Assembly (NCBI GenBank): GCA_049287025.1 | Contig: JBAQFA010000054.1 | Location: 1-31,194 of the forward strand | Direction: 5' to 3' | DNA length: 31,194 bases | Origin: UBA11710 sp049287025 | GTDB lineage: Bacteria > Patescibacteriota > Patescibacteriia > Magasanikbacterales > UBA922 | Part shown: one piece after another, positions 1-6,222 of the stretch | Numbering within the stretch: position 1 is the first letter of the stretch | Layout of the letters: every line of letters begins with the position of its first letter | Position numbers and translations under genes: made by a program | The notes under the pieces: model-generated | The model's database searches: none | Told to the model about the DNA's origin: nothing | Seen by the model: the letters and a program-made list of their open reading frames with translations, nothing else

Positions 1-8
1 GCCAATCC

Positions 9-866
9 TTATCTTTGGCAATTGGCACAATATACCGTTCCTCTACCAGCCACTCTTAATTTTTTTAATTTTAAACCACATTTTTTACACTTTTCTCCTG
101 CCCGCCCATAAACTTTTAAGTACTTAACAAAATTACCGGTATTACCATCACTATCCCGAAAATGATTAAACGTTGTCCCCCGTTTTTTAATCGCTTGCTT
201 AATCACTTTCTCAATCGCTTTATACAACTTAGAAACTTGCAGACTTGTTAGTTTATCAACTCCAATATTTGGTCTGATGCCTGCTAAAAAGCACGACTCA
301 TCTGCATATATATTCCCTACTCCAGCAATTAATTTTTGATTTAGTAAAACTGCCTTAATACTAGTTTTTCTATTTTGCAAAGCTTGTTTAAAATTGATCA
401 AAGTAAAATTTATTTGCAACGGCTCTATACCATATTTAGCTTTTTCAATTTGTAATTCTTTTTCATTTACAATTTTTAAATATCCAAATCTCCGCATGTC
501 ATTAAAATACAACTTACCACTGTCGGTAAATTCAAAAGTCGCGCGGGTGAATTTGTCTGGCAAATTCACAGGCATCTGATTTTCAGAATGCCCTCCGCCA
601 ATCATTTGGCGGCCGCGCTCGTAAATAAGTTGGCCAGTCATTTTGAGATGAACCAATAAATATTTTTTATTTGCTAATCCAAAAATTATTAATTTTCCAA
701 TCCTATCTATTTCCACAAATTCTTTATTTTTTAAAGATTTGACAAAATCAGAGTGATTCATATTCACCCTAGCTTTTTGCGTGATTTCTATATTCTTGAT
801 CTTCTTATGCAAAATCTTTTTACGCAAATCTTGTCTAATTGTTTCTACTTCTGGTAGTTCTGGCAT
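9..866 (-). CDS. mutM: Formamidopyrimidine-DNA glycosylase (Fpg/MutM)
   Basis: Bifunctional base-excision repair enzyme that removes oxidised purines such as 8-oxoguanine and nicks the abasic site. The 285-residue protein is full length. After Met1 it starts PELPEVE, giving the catalytic Pro2 and Glu3; Lys58 (RIGK) matches the conserved backbone-binding lysine. A helix-two-turn-helix region follows (around LNQKLIAGVGNIYADE), and the C-terminus is a zinc finger with Cys260, Cys263, Cys280 and Cys283 and an Arg in GRGTVYC. The GGGH stretch near residue 90 is, as I recall, usual for the Fpg branch of these bacteria. Start ATG at 866-864. A good promoter lies about 50 nt upstream, and no gene follows it in the window. 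Confident assignment. Confidence 0.96.
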   Translation of the reverse strand: MPELPEVETIRQDLRKKILHKKIKNIEITQKARVNMNHSDFVKSLKNKEFVEIDRIGKLIIFGLANKKYLLVHLKMTGQLIYERGRQMIGGGHSENQMPVNLPDKFTRATFEFTDSGKLYFNDMRRFGYLKIVNEKELQIEKAKYGIEPLQINFTLINFKQALQNRKTSIKAVLLNQKLIAGVGNIYADESCFLAGIRPNIGVDKLTSLQVSKLYKAIEKVIKQAIKKRGTTFNHFRDSDGNTGNFVKYLKVYGRAGEKCKKCGLKLKKLRVAGRGTVYCANCQR

Positions 867-869
867 ACA

Positions 870-912
870 CGAAAGTTATAAAGTAAAAAGTTATAAAGTC
901 TGTAAAGTTATA
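870..912. repeat. Short AT-rich repeats of AAGTTATAAAGT in mutM leader
   Basis: AAGTTATAAAGT appears twice, followed by the related TGTAAAGTTATA, between the mutM promoter and its start codon. Similar ACTTTATrr/AAAGT phrases occur at 3371-3396, 21913-21955 and 22896-22945, so this looks like a dispersed low-complexity motif rather than a site for one regulator. Confidence 0.5.
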
Positions 913-915
913 CTA

Positions 916-944
916 ATAATACCATCTAATCCTATCTATTTCAA
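916..944 (-). promoter_or_regulatory. Predicted sigma70-type promoter of mutM
   Basis: On the minus strand TTGAAA (939-944) and TATTAT (916-921) are separated by exactly 17 nt, a near-consensus housekeeping promoter pointing into mutM. The predicted transcript start is near 909, leaving a leader of roughly 43 nt that contains the AAGTTATAAAGT repeats. Confidence 0.6.
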
Positions 945-992
945 TTTTAAATATTATTTTGTTTATAATAATTTAAAATATTCTAAATATTA

Positions 993-1022
993 AAAAACTA
1001 ACCATTTTCTTAGTTAGTTTTT
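993..1022 (-). terminator. Intrinsic terminator after tRNA-Tyr
   Basis: Ten-base-pair perfect stem AAAAACTAAC / GTTAGTTTTT around a 10-nt loop. The T-run of the 3' arm lies downstream of tRNA-Tyr on the minus strand. The structure is symmetrical and could work in both directions, but no plus-strand gene ends here. Confidence 0.75.
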
Positions 1023-1023
1023 A

Positions 1024-1049
1024 TCGGCCGTAGCTTTAGCGTAGGCCGA
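1024..1049. repeat. Palindromic repeat abutting the tRNA-Tyr 3' end
   Basis: A 26-nt palindrome with TCGGCC / GGCCGA arms, directly next to the tRNA-Tyr discriminator base at 1051. It looks like the short intergenic palindromes common in Patescibacteria. It sits between the tRNA and its terminator and would form part of the 3' trailer that must be removed before CCA addition. Confidence 0.6.
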
Positions 1050-1050
1050 G

Positions 1051-1132
1051 TGGGCAGAGAAGGATTCGAACCTTCGAAGGCGGAGCCAACAGATTTACAG
1101 TCTGTCCCCTTTGACCGCTCGGGAATCTGCCC
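1051..1132 (-). tRNA. tRNA-Tyr (GTA)
   Basis: Class II tRNA of 82 nt with a long variable arm. The acceptor stem is GGGCAGA / TCTGCCC, the discriminator is A, and the T arm contains GGTTCGAAT. The anticodon loop CTGTAAA gives anticodon GTA. CCA is not encoded: the base after the discriminator begins the palindrome at 1049. The GIY-YIG gene stops 1 nt before its 5' end, and a partial second copy lies at 1382-1492. Confidence 0.95.
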
Positions 1133-1133
1133 A

Positions 1134-1379
1134 TTAACTTTTGATTATCAATTTTTTAAAAGCTTCACCACCTTTATATGATTTTATTTGCATTTCTCTT
1201 TTAAAAGCTTCACTTTTACTATTAAAATCTTCTGTGAATATTACCTGCCACGGTCTATACGGTTTTGTAGATTTTACACAACCTTTGTTATGTCTTTCCA
1301 GCCGTACATTTAAATCCTCACAATGACCAGTATAGTATCTAATTTGTTTTAAACTTTTTAATATATAAACCTTATACAT
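1134..1379 (-). CDS. GIY-YIG domain nuclease-like protein (UPF0213 type)
   Basis: An 81-residue single-domain protein. The GIY-YIG pattern appears as VYIL near the N-terminus and YYTGH some ten residues later, followed by the conserved Arg in RLERHN and a Glu in FKREMQIK, all expected catalytic positions of the superfamily. The family is related to UvrC and homing endonuclease catalytic domains; the function of free-standing members is not settled. I chose ATG at 1379; a TTG three codons earlier would place the start inside the tRNA-Tyr fragment. The gene fits exactly between that fragment (ends 1382) and the intact tRNA-Tyr (starts 1132), which suggests it arrived together with a tRNA copy. 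Being tRNA-linked may help or follow mobility; this is inference. Confidence 0.85.
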   Translation of the reverse strand: MYKVYILKSLKQIRYYTGHCEDLNVRLERHNKGCVKSTKPYRPWQVIFTEDFNSKSEAFKREMQIKSYKGGEAFKKLIIKS

Positions 1380-1395
1380 AAGAGCCAACAGATTT

Positions 1396-1434
1396 ATCCC
1401 GCCTCTGGACGGGATCCCTGCCTTTCAGGCGGGA
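1396..1434. repeat. Palindromic element inserted in anticodon loop of tRNA remnant
   Basis: A 39-nt block with TCCCGCC / GGCGGGA ends and an inner GGGATCCC palindrome. It lies exactly between the two halves of the anticodon loop (GATTT on one side, CAGTCT on the other). The intact tRNA-Tyr has only an A here. Confidence 0.75.
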
Positions 1435-1459
1435 CAGTCTACCCCCTTTGTTAGACCAG

Positions 1460-1478
1460 TCCCGCTTTAATAGCGGGA
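1460..1478. repeat. Palindromic element in D-loop of tRNA remnant
   Basis: A 19-nt hairpin sequence, TCCCGCT / AGCGGGA around TTAAT, replacing part of the D loop. It shares the TCCCGC...GCGGGA ends with the block at 1396-1434, so both are probably the same class of element. Confidence 0.7.
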
Positions 1479-1508
1479 TCGGGAATCTGCCCAATAATTT
1501 TAACCCGG

Positions 1509-1581
1509 AGCCGAGAACAGGATTCGAACCCGCGACCCGCTGTTTACAAAACAGCTGCTCTACCAACTGAGCTATCTCGGC
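1509..1581 (-). tRNA. tRNA-Thr (TGT)
   Basis: A 73-nt cloverleaf with acceptor GCCGAGA / TCTCGGC and discriminator T. The D arm starts TAGCTCAGTTGGTAGAGC, the anticodon stem is GCTGT / ACAGC with loop TTTGTAA giving anticodon TGT, and the T loop is TTCGAAT. The three bases after the discriminator are CCG, so CCA is not encoded. It starts 6 nt after the TPR gene stop and is probably co-transcribed with it. Confidence 0.94.
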
Positions 1582-1587
1582 ATTAAA

Positions 1588-2484
1588 CTATACTGACATG
1601 TTATCAATCTTGTCTTTTAATAAAGGCAATTTTTGATTTTCTGGATTGACCATGCGCAGTTTTTGATATGATTCTTCTGCCATTTTTCGGTTCCCACATA
1701 ATACACTAATCTCCACCATTCTGTCAAGATACTTTGGATTTTGTGGTTCCAACTCTACTGCCTGAGAAATGGCTTCAATAGCTGGATCACACTTATTTAC
1801 ACTCATTAATAATTCCGCAATCTTGGCAAATCGCACGGGATTGTTGTCGTCTATTAATAAAGTCCTTTCATAATACTCCACGGCTTTTCCTATATTATTT
1901 TTGCCTTCTTCTATTTCACCCATTTTTACCAATGTCCGCAAGTCAGTTCCATCCATTTGCAATATAAATTGAAAAGTCTCAATCGCCTCTTCGGTCTGAC
2001 CTTGTTCAAAATACACATTACCCAAGCCATAATAAGCATCAATACTTTTTGGGTCAATTCTAATCGCCGCAATAAATTTCTTTTCGGCGGTTTCCAAATC
2101 TTTTTGGTTTAAAGAATATTCACCATCTTGGATTAAATCTTTCAAATCTTGTTCTTTGGTTTTCTTTTGTTCTGGAGTTTCCACCACCTCTGGTTTATGT
2201 CTAATGAGCACACGCTCAATTTCGCCCACATATTTTCTAAATGCTAATTGAATTTCTTTTAACCTTTGCACCACTGGATGAAAAAGAACTTTTCTTTTTT
2301 CACTAAGTTCACTCGCCTTTTCCGCTACCCGTTTCTTATAAATTTCATCTTTTTTCTTTTCCATTTTTACTTCTGGAATAGAATTAACATCCAACAAAGT
2401 GAGTTGAGGAAACTTTTTTACAATAATAAATATGATCACGGCCAGTGACAAAACTATCAAAATAAATGGGGTGATGCTATACAT
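1588..2484 (-). CDS. Membrane-anchored tetratricopeptide repeat protein
   Basis: A 298-residue protein. Residues 5-24 form one hydrophobic segment (start MYSITPFILIVLS), followed by a lysine-rich region, so it is probably an N-terminal anchor with the rest in the cytoplasm. A charged, possibly coiled-coil stretch (about 40-105) precedes several TPR units in the C-terminal half, for example around DAYYGLGNVYFEQGQTEEAI and the following VKMGEIEEGKNNIGKAVEYY. TPR arrays bind other proteins; the partner cannot be told from sequence. It lies downstream of tpiA and just upstream of tRNA-Thr. Start ATG at 2484. The fold is clear, the role unknown. Confidence 0.85.
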   Translation of the reverse strand: MYSITPFILIVLSLAVIIFIIVKKFPQLTLLDVNSIPEVKMEKKKDEIYKKRVAEKASELSEKRKVLFHPVVQRLKEIQLAFRKYVGEIERVLIRHKPEVVETPEQKKTKEQDLKDLIQDGEYSLNQKDLETAEKKFIAAIRIDPKSIDAYYGLGNVYFEQGQTEEAIETFQFILQMDGTDLRTLVKMGEIEEGKNNIGKAVEYYERTLLIDDNNPVRFAKIAELLMSVNKCDPAIEAISQAVELEPQNPKYLDRMVEISVLCGNRKMAEESYQKLRMVNPENQKLPLLKDKIDNMSV

Positions 2485-2523
2485 ACTACTTAAAATCTAA
2501 AATTCTAAATGAAAAATGATAAA

Positions 2524-3276
2524 TTATGATACTTGCTCTGCTCCATGAATCAAACTAATAAAAGTCTCAAATTTAGTTGAAGCATTGCCTGGTAGTACTC
2601 CATCAATCATTTCTTGTGATAACAATGATACCACATTTTTCTCATTTGCGCTACCACCATACACTACTGGAATAACTTTGTCTGTATATTGTTTTAATTC
2701 ATTTTTTATCCAACCATGCACATCATCGGCTTCTTCTGCACTGCAAGCTTCACCTACCCCAGCTTTAGAAATTGCCCATACTGGTTCATAGGCTATAATT
2801 ATTTCTTTATTTGACAAATCTAGATTTTCAAAAGCTCGCATTAATTGCTTTTTCAAACGATATTCACGTTTACCTTCATCCTTATCTTCTTTGGTTTCAC
2901 CGACGCAAACCACAGGAATTAGACCAACCTCTAGACACGCTTCAATCTTTTTTCTAACTTCTTCATCAGTTTCCCCAAAGACATGTCGTCTTTCTGAATG
3001 ACCAACTAAGGCATATTTGCAACCTACATCTTTGTACATCTGGGCTGATATTTCTCCGGTGTAAGCGCCTTTTGGATTCCAATTAATATTCTGCGCTCCC
3101 ACTTTTACATCTGTCTGGTTCAAAACCATAGCCATCTCACGCAGAGCTAAGGCTGACGGAAACAAACATAATTCAATTTTATTAAAATCAATTTTTTCCA
3201 AAAGCAAGGCATTGGCCAAAATATTTGATTCATCAAAATCTAAGTACATTTTCCAATTGGCGAAGATATATTTCAT
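2524..3276 (-). CDS. tpiA: Triosephosphate isomerase
   Basis: Interconverts dihydroxyacetone phosphate and glyceraldehyde-3-phosphate. From the chosen ATG at 3276 the protein is 250 residues, the family norm; it begins KYIFANWKM with substrate-binding Asn7 and Lys9. Catalytic His93 is in VGHSERR and Glu164 in AYEPVWAI. The open frame extends 11 codons upstream from a GTG, but that part is a leader, not TIM. Two conserved regions are unusual: loop 6, normally AIGTGK, reads AISKAGVGEACS, and the phosphate-binding strand normally LVGGAS reads LPGNAS. Catalytic residues are all present, so I expect activity, though loop closure may differ. It follows the M16 peptidase after 117 nt. Confidence 0.95.
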   Translation of the reverse strand: MKYIFANWKMYLDFDESNILANALLLEKIDFNKIELCLFPSALALREMAMVLNQTDVKVGAQNINWNPKGAYTGEISAQMYKDVGCKYALVGHSERRHVFGETDEEVRKKIEACLEVGLIPVVCVGETKEDKDEGKREYRLKKQLMRAFENLDLSNKEIIIAYEPVWAISKAGVGEACSAEEADDVHGWIKNELKQYTDKVIPVVYGGSANEKNVVSLLSQEMIDGVLPGNASTKFETFISLIHGAEQVS

Positions 3277-3370
3277 ACAATTATACACATAACACACATC
3301 ATGTAACACATACCACTTACAGGGTACATTACATTCAACGTGAAAATAAATAAATATTTTGATTCGTAAT

Positions 3371-3396
3371 TTAACTTTATGACTTTATAAACTTTA
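3371..3396. repeat. Short ACTTTAT repeats at M16 peptidase 3' end
   Basis: Three ACTTTAT units in tandem-like spacing run into the stop codon of the M16 gene. They resemble the mutM leader and the 21913-21955 and 22896-22945 repeats. Confidence 0.4.
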
Positions 3397-4644
3397 TAAC
3401 TTGATAGACTCTCTGTCCACATTTCCAATCACCGCCACTTTAATCTTTTTCCAATCATACACCTGTTTAGCAAGCGTTTGAACCTGTTCTCTTGTCACTT
3501 TTTCAATTTCTTTTAATTTTTCTTCTGGGGTTTTTATTTTATCAGCAAATAAAGCCTGAGAAGCATAAAAACTGGCTTGGGTACTAGAATCTTCTAAAGA
3601 TAATGTCAGTCCGCCACGAATATGGGTCTTGGCATCAGCCAATTCCCGAGCAGTTGGACCCTTTTTAATTAATTTCTCCATTTCTAATTTTACTACCGCA
3701 ATGGCTTTATCAATATTTTTTGCTTCTAAACCAATCCTCACATATTGATAACCAGTATCGCGATAACTTTCTGCTCCACTTCGCACCATATAAGCCAATC
3801 CTCTGCGTTCACGAATCTGAATAAATAATCTAGAACTCATAGATCCGCCAAAAATCGTATTCATTACGCCAGAAATTGGATTTCTTTTATCACCATATTT
3901 AAATCCAGGAAACCCCAACATCAATTGAACTTGGTCTGTTTCCTTTTTCTGGACATTTATTTTCTCTGAACCAATTTTGTACTCTTTAAAATCTTTACTT
4001 ACTTTTCCTCTATTTCTCTCTGAACCAAAATAGTGTTCAATTACTTTTTTTGTCTTATCATTTATATTTCCAGATACCACCACCGTCATATTCTGTGGTT
4101 GGTAATATTTATTTCTATAAGCCAAGACTTCATCCCGTTTATAGTTTAGAACATGTTTTTCACTCCCAGCAATATCTCGTCCCAATGGACAACCAGCAAA
4201 CATTAGATCTTCATAAATATTTTCAATATTCATGATTGGATTGTCTTTGTACATTCTGATTTCTTCCACAATCGGACCTTTTTCCCTTTCCATTTCTTTT
4301 GGATCAAATTTGGAATTAAATAACATGTCCGACAAAATATCCACCGCTGTTTCAGTATATTCAGCGTCTACTTTTATAAAATAACCAGTATATTCTTTGC
4401 TGGTAAAAGCATTATACTCTGCTCCCAGTCTATCTATTTCACGAGTTAAAACCAAAGTATTGGGACGTTTCTTTGTGCCTTTGAACATTAGATGTTCTAT
4501 ATAGTGAGACACCCCGGCTAATTTTTCTGGTTCATAACGCGACCCCACTGGATACATAATCAAAACTGTCACCGACTTGGTATCTTTGAGTGGAACTAGA
4601 ATTATATTGGCTTTATTTTTTAATTGATATTTTTCGTATTGCAT
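3394..4644 (-). CDS. M16 family zinc metallopeptidase (processing-peptidase-like)
   Basis: A 416-residue protein with the inverted zinc motif HYIEH (His47, Glu50, His51) and the distal Glu in VEEIRMYKDNP about 76 residues later, as in pitrilysin and mitochondrial-processing-peptidase-like enzymes. The C-terminal half holds the family signature IRERRGLAYMVRS. M16 enzymes of this length are two homologous domains acting as dimers or clam shells on peptides or protein leaders. There is no signal peptide, so it is probably cytoplasmic. It starts 12 nt after the upstream unknown gene and is likely in the glyS transcript. No key residue is missing. Confidence 0.93.
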   Translation of the reverse strand: MQYEKYQLKNKANIILVPLKDTKSVTVLIMYPVGSRYEPEKLAGVSHYIEHLMFKGTKKRPNTLVLTREIDRLGAEYNAFTSKEYTGYFIKVDAEYTETAVDILSDMLFNSKFDPKEMEREKGPIVEEIRMYKDNPIMNIENIYEDLMFAGCPLGRDIAGSEKHVLNYKRDEVLAYRNKYYQPQNMTVVVSGNINDKTKKVIEHYFGSERNRGKVSKDFKEYKIGSEKINVQKKETDQVQLMLGFPGFKYGDKRNPISGVMNTIFGGSMSSRLFIQIRERRGLAYMVRSGAESYRDTGYQYVRIGLEAKNIDKAIAVVKLEMEKLIKKGPTARELADAKTHIRGGLTLSLEDSSTQASFYASQALFADKIKTPEEKLKEIEKVTREQVQTLAKQVYDWKKIKVAVIGNVDRESIKL

Positions 4645-4656
4645 AATTAAAAATTT

Positions 4657-5319
4657 TTATTCATTATCAGCATTAATGCCTAAGAAGTGATCAGTATCAA
4701 TTTTTAGATGATGTAAACCATCTATCAATTCTATCACGGCTTCTTCAATTTTTATTTTATCTTCATGGATAAAATCCAATTGTTCTGAAGTAAATCTAAT
4801 ACCATTAGCAGGATCATCCATAAACTCTGGTTTTTCAATAATACCTAAGGCATGACGTGTACCTTCAAAAAGCATCTTCCTAATAAATCTGGTATTAAAA
4901 CCATATTTTTTATTCTGCAAAAAAGCAATATTCGCCTCTGCTCTATTAGCATAAAATTCTAAATTTCTTTCTCCAGATACTTCATCTAACATATTCGGTG
5001 AACTCTGCTCAAGCAAAGGCTCGGCTCCTTGTGGAACTACGTCAGTATATCTACCATATGAAGGTTCTCTACCCCCATCTCCTTCTATTTCTAGCAGTTT
5101 TTTTGGAGTTGGTTGCGTCGGATCACCATCTCCTTTATTACCATTTATCAACTCTAATGCAGATGGACTATATTGTTCAACAGCTGGTAAAGCGGTTTGA
5201 GGAACAACAAATTCTTCCCCTATTCTGGTATCTACTACCTCTGGCAAACCTGCTTCTACTCTTTCCTCTTCAACTCCAGATAAATCTGGCACAAAGCCTT
5301 TTTTTCTTTCATCTGTCAT
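4657..5319 (-). CDS. Hypothetical acidic protein, 220 aa
   Basis: Not recognised. The first 120 residues are rich in Pro, Glu, Gly and Asp (for example VVDTRIGEEF, GNKGDGDPTQPTP), look disordered, and contain a loosely repeated phrase: VEQYSPSALELINGNKG and LEQSSPNMLDEVSGERN. The C-terminal 100 residues look helical and folded (FIRKMLFEGTRHALGII, EEAVIELIDGLHHL). No membrane segment or signal peptide. It is the third of three consecutive small genes after glyS that begin MT(E/D) with a near-identical start context, TAATTTTAAT then ATATGACAGA. Probably translated, since the frame is intact and the spacing regular. Function unknown. Confidence 0.7.
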   Translation of the reverse strand: MTDERKKGFVPDLSGVEEERVEAGLPEVVDTRIGEEFVVPQTALPAVEQYSPSALELINGNKGDGDPTQPTPKKLLEIEGDGGREPSYGRYTDVVPQGAEPLLEQSSPNMLDEVSGERNLEFYANRAEANIAFLQNKKYGFNTRFIRKMLFEGTRHALGIIEKPEFMDDPANGIRFTSEQLDFIHEDKIKIEEAVIELIDGLHHLKIDTDHFLGINADNE

Positions 5320-5337
5320 ATTAATTAAAATTAAAAA

Positions 5338-5766
5338 TTATTTTCCCTCTTCTAAATTTTTTAGTTGTCCATAAAACGCCTTTAAACTTTCGTATTTTAA
5401 ATGTAGAGCACACAATTCTCTCTCGTATTCCAATTTTTCTTCCGTGGTAAAATGTGCAAAACGATCATCATCATGTCTTAAAAATGCTACTACACAATCA
5501 AATGGTGTATAAGGGCCACCATGCAAAGAGGGTGTTGTGGGGCGAATTTTTTCATCTATATCAAGCTTTTCTTCTTCATTCAATAAATAATTTATTTTAA
5601 ACTTTTGTTCTTTTTCTCTACAATCAGCTTTAACTCTTTCTATTTCTGCTAATAAATTTACTGGATCAGTTTTTTCTTCAAAACGAACTACCCCAGCTAA
5701 TTCAAAGTCATCACATCTATCCGTGCTAGTTTCTAAAATATTATTGACTACTAAACCTTCTGTCAT
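5338..5766 (-). CDS. Hypothetical protein, 142 aa
   Basis: Not recognised. Soluble and charged, with long helical stretches (around LLAEIERVKADCREKEQKF and EEKLEYERELCALHLKYESL) that could form a coiled coil. A central segment, PTTPSLHGGPYTPFDCV, is less regular. No signal or membrane segment. Middle gene of the three-gene set between glyS and the M16 peptidase, 18 nt upstream of the next gene, starting MTEGLVV in the same ATATGACAGA context as its neighbours. Confidence 0.7.
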   Translation of the reverse strand: MTEGLVVNNILETSTDRCDDFELAGVVRFEEKTDPVNLLAEIERVKADCREKEQKFKINYLLNEEEKLDIDEKIRPTTPSLHGGPYTPFDCVVAFLRHDDDRFAHFTTEEKLEYERELCALHLKYESLKAFYGQLKNLEEGK

Positions 5767-5801
5767 ATTTTATTTTTGTATTAAAATTAAAAATTAATTT
5801 T

Positions 5802-6221
5802 TTACTTAATCTTTTTTTTACTACCTCTCCCCTGCCTTTCTAAAGCGGAAATTATTTTTTCTAGTAATGTTTGTATTTCTGCTTTTTCACCTTTTGACAA
5901 TTTTTCAATTTTCTCTTTAATTTCATCGTCATCATTCAACAAATCAACATCCCAGTTTATCATTTCATTAAAACGTTCTAACATACCTAACTTATTTGCC
6001 AAAATTGCCAAATCACGAGTTGTAATCGCATCTAATTCCTTGTTTAAATCATCTTTGGATTTTATGTATGCTTTTTCTGAATCTTCTAACTCTAAAGCAG
6101 TAAATCTTTTTCCATCAGCACGTAATGGATTTCCTGAAGTATCAAAATTAACTCTTACGCCATCCGACTTGTTGATGTTACCAGATAACACCAAACGAGC
6201 ACCTGATTTATTTTCTGTCAT
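5802..6221 (-). CDS. Hypothetical protein, 139 aa
   Basis: Not recognised. The N-terminal 45 residues contain a short strand-rich segment (ARLVLSGNINKSDGVRVNF); the rest is predicted helical and acidic, with a basic tail ending GRGSKKKIK. Its ATG lies 1 nt beyond the glyS stop codon, so translation is probably coupled to glyS. Start context AATATGACAGA is shared with the two genes that follow. No membrane segment. Function unknown. Confidence 0.7.
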   Translation of the reverse strand: MTENKSGARLVLSGNINKSDGVRVNFDTSGNPLRADGKRFTALELEDSEKAYIKSKDDLNKELDAITTRDLAILANKLGMLERFNEMINWDVDLLNDDDEIKEKIEKLSKGEKAEIQTLLEKIISALERQGRGSKKKIK

Positions 6222-6222
6222 A

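Larger units (their letters stand above)
1382..1492 (-). pseudogene. Truncated tRNA-Tyr copy interrupted by two palindromes
   Basis: Read on the minus strand this repeats the 5' part of the neighbouring tRNA-Tyr: the acceptor and D-stem start GGGCAGATTCCCGA, the AAAGGGG segment, half of the anticodon arm (AGACTGT), and AAATCTGTTGGCTC at the end. The match then stops at the start of the variable arm, and the T arm and 3' acceptor are missing. Two GC-rich palindromic blocks interrupt it, one in the D loop and one in the anticodon loop. With no 3' half it cannot make a tRNA, so I call it a remnant rather than an intron-containing gene. Confidence 0.8.

Noticed and set aside
575..625. Possible palindromic insertion in mutM (CCGCCAA / TTGGCGG)
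   Set aside because: The encoded GRQMIGGGH region matches what I recall as the normal Fpg sequence of this lineage, so no extra residues are evident.
1382..1492. Intron-containing second tRNA-Tyr
   Set aside because: The 3' half (T arm and acceptor strand) is missing, so no functional tRNA could be made after removal of the inserts.
1372..1566. 64-codon open frame on the minus strand (contains CKQRVAGSNPVLGS)
   Set aside because: It is a translation of tRNA-Thr and the tRNA-Tyr remnant; this peptide pattern is a familiar artefact of tRNA sequence.
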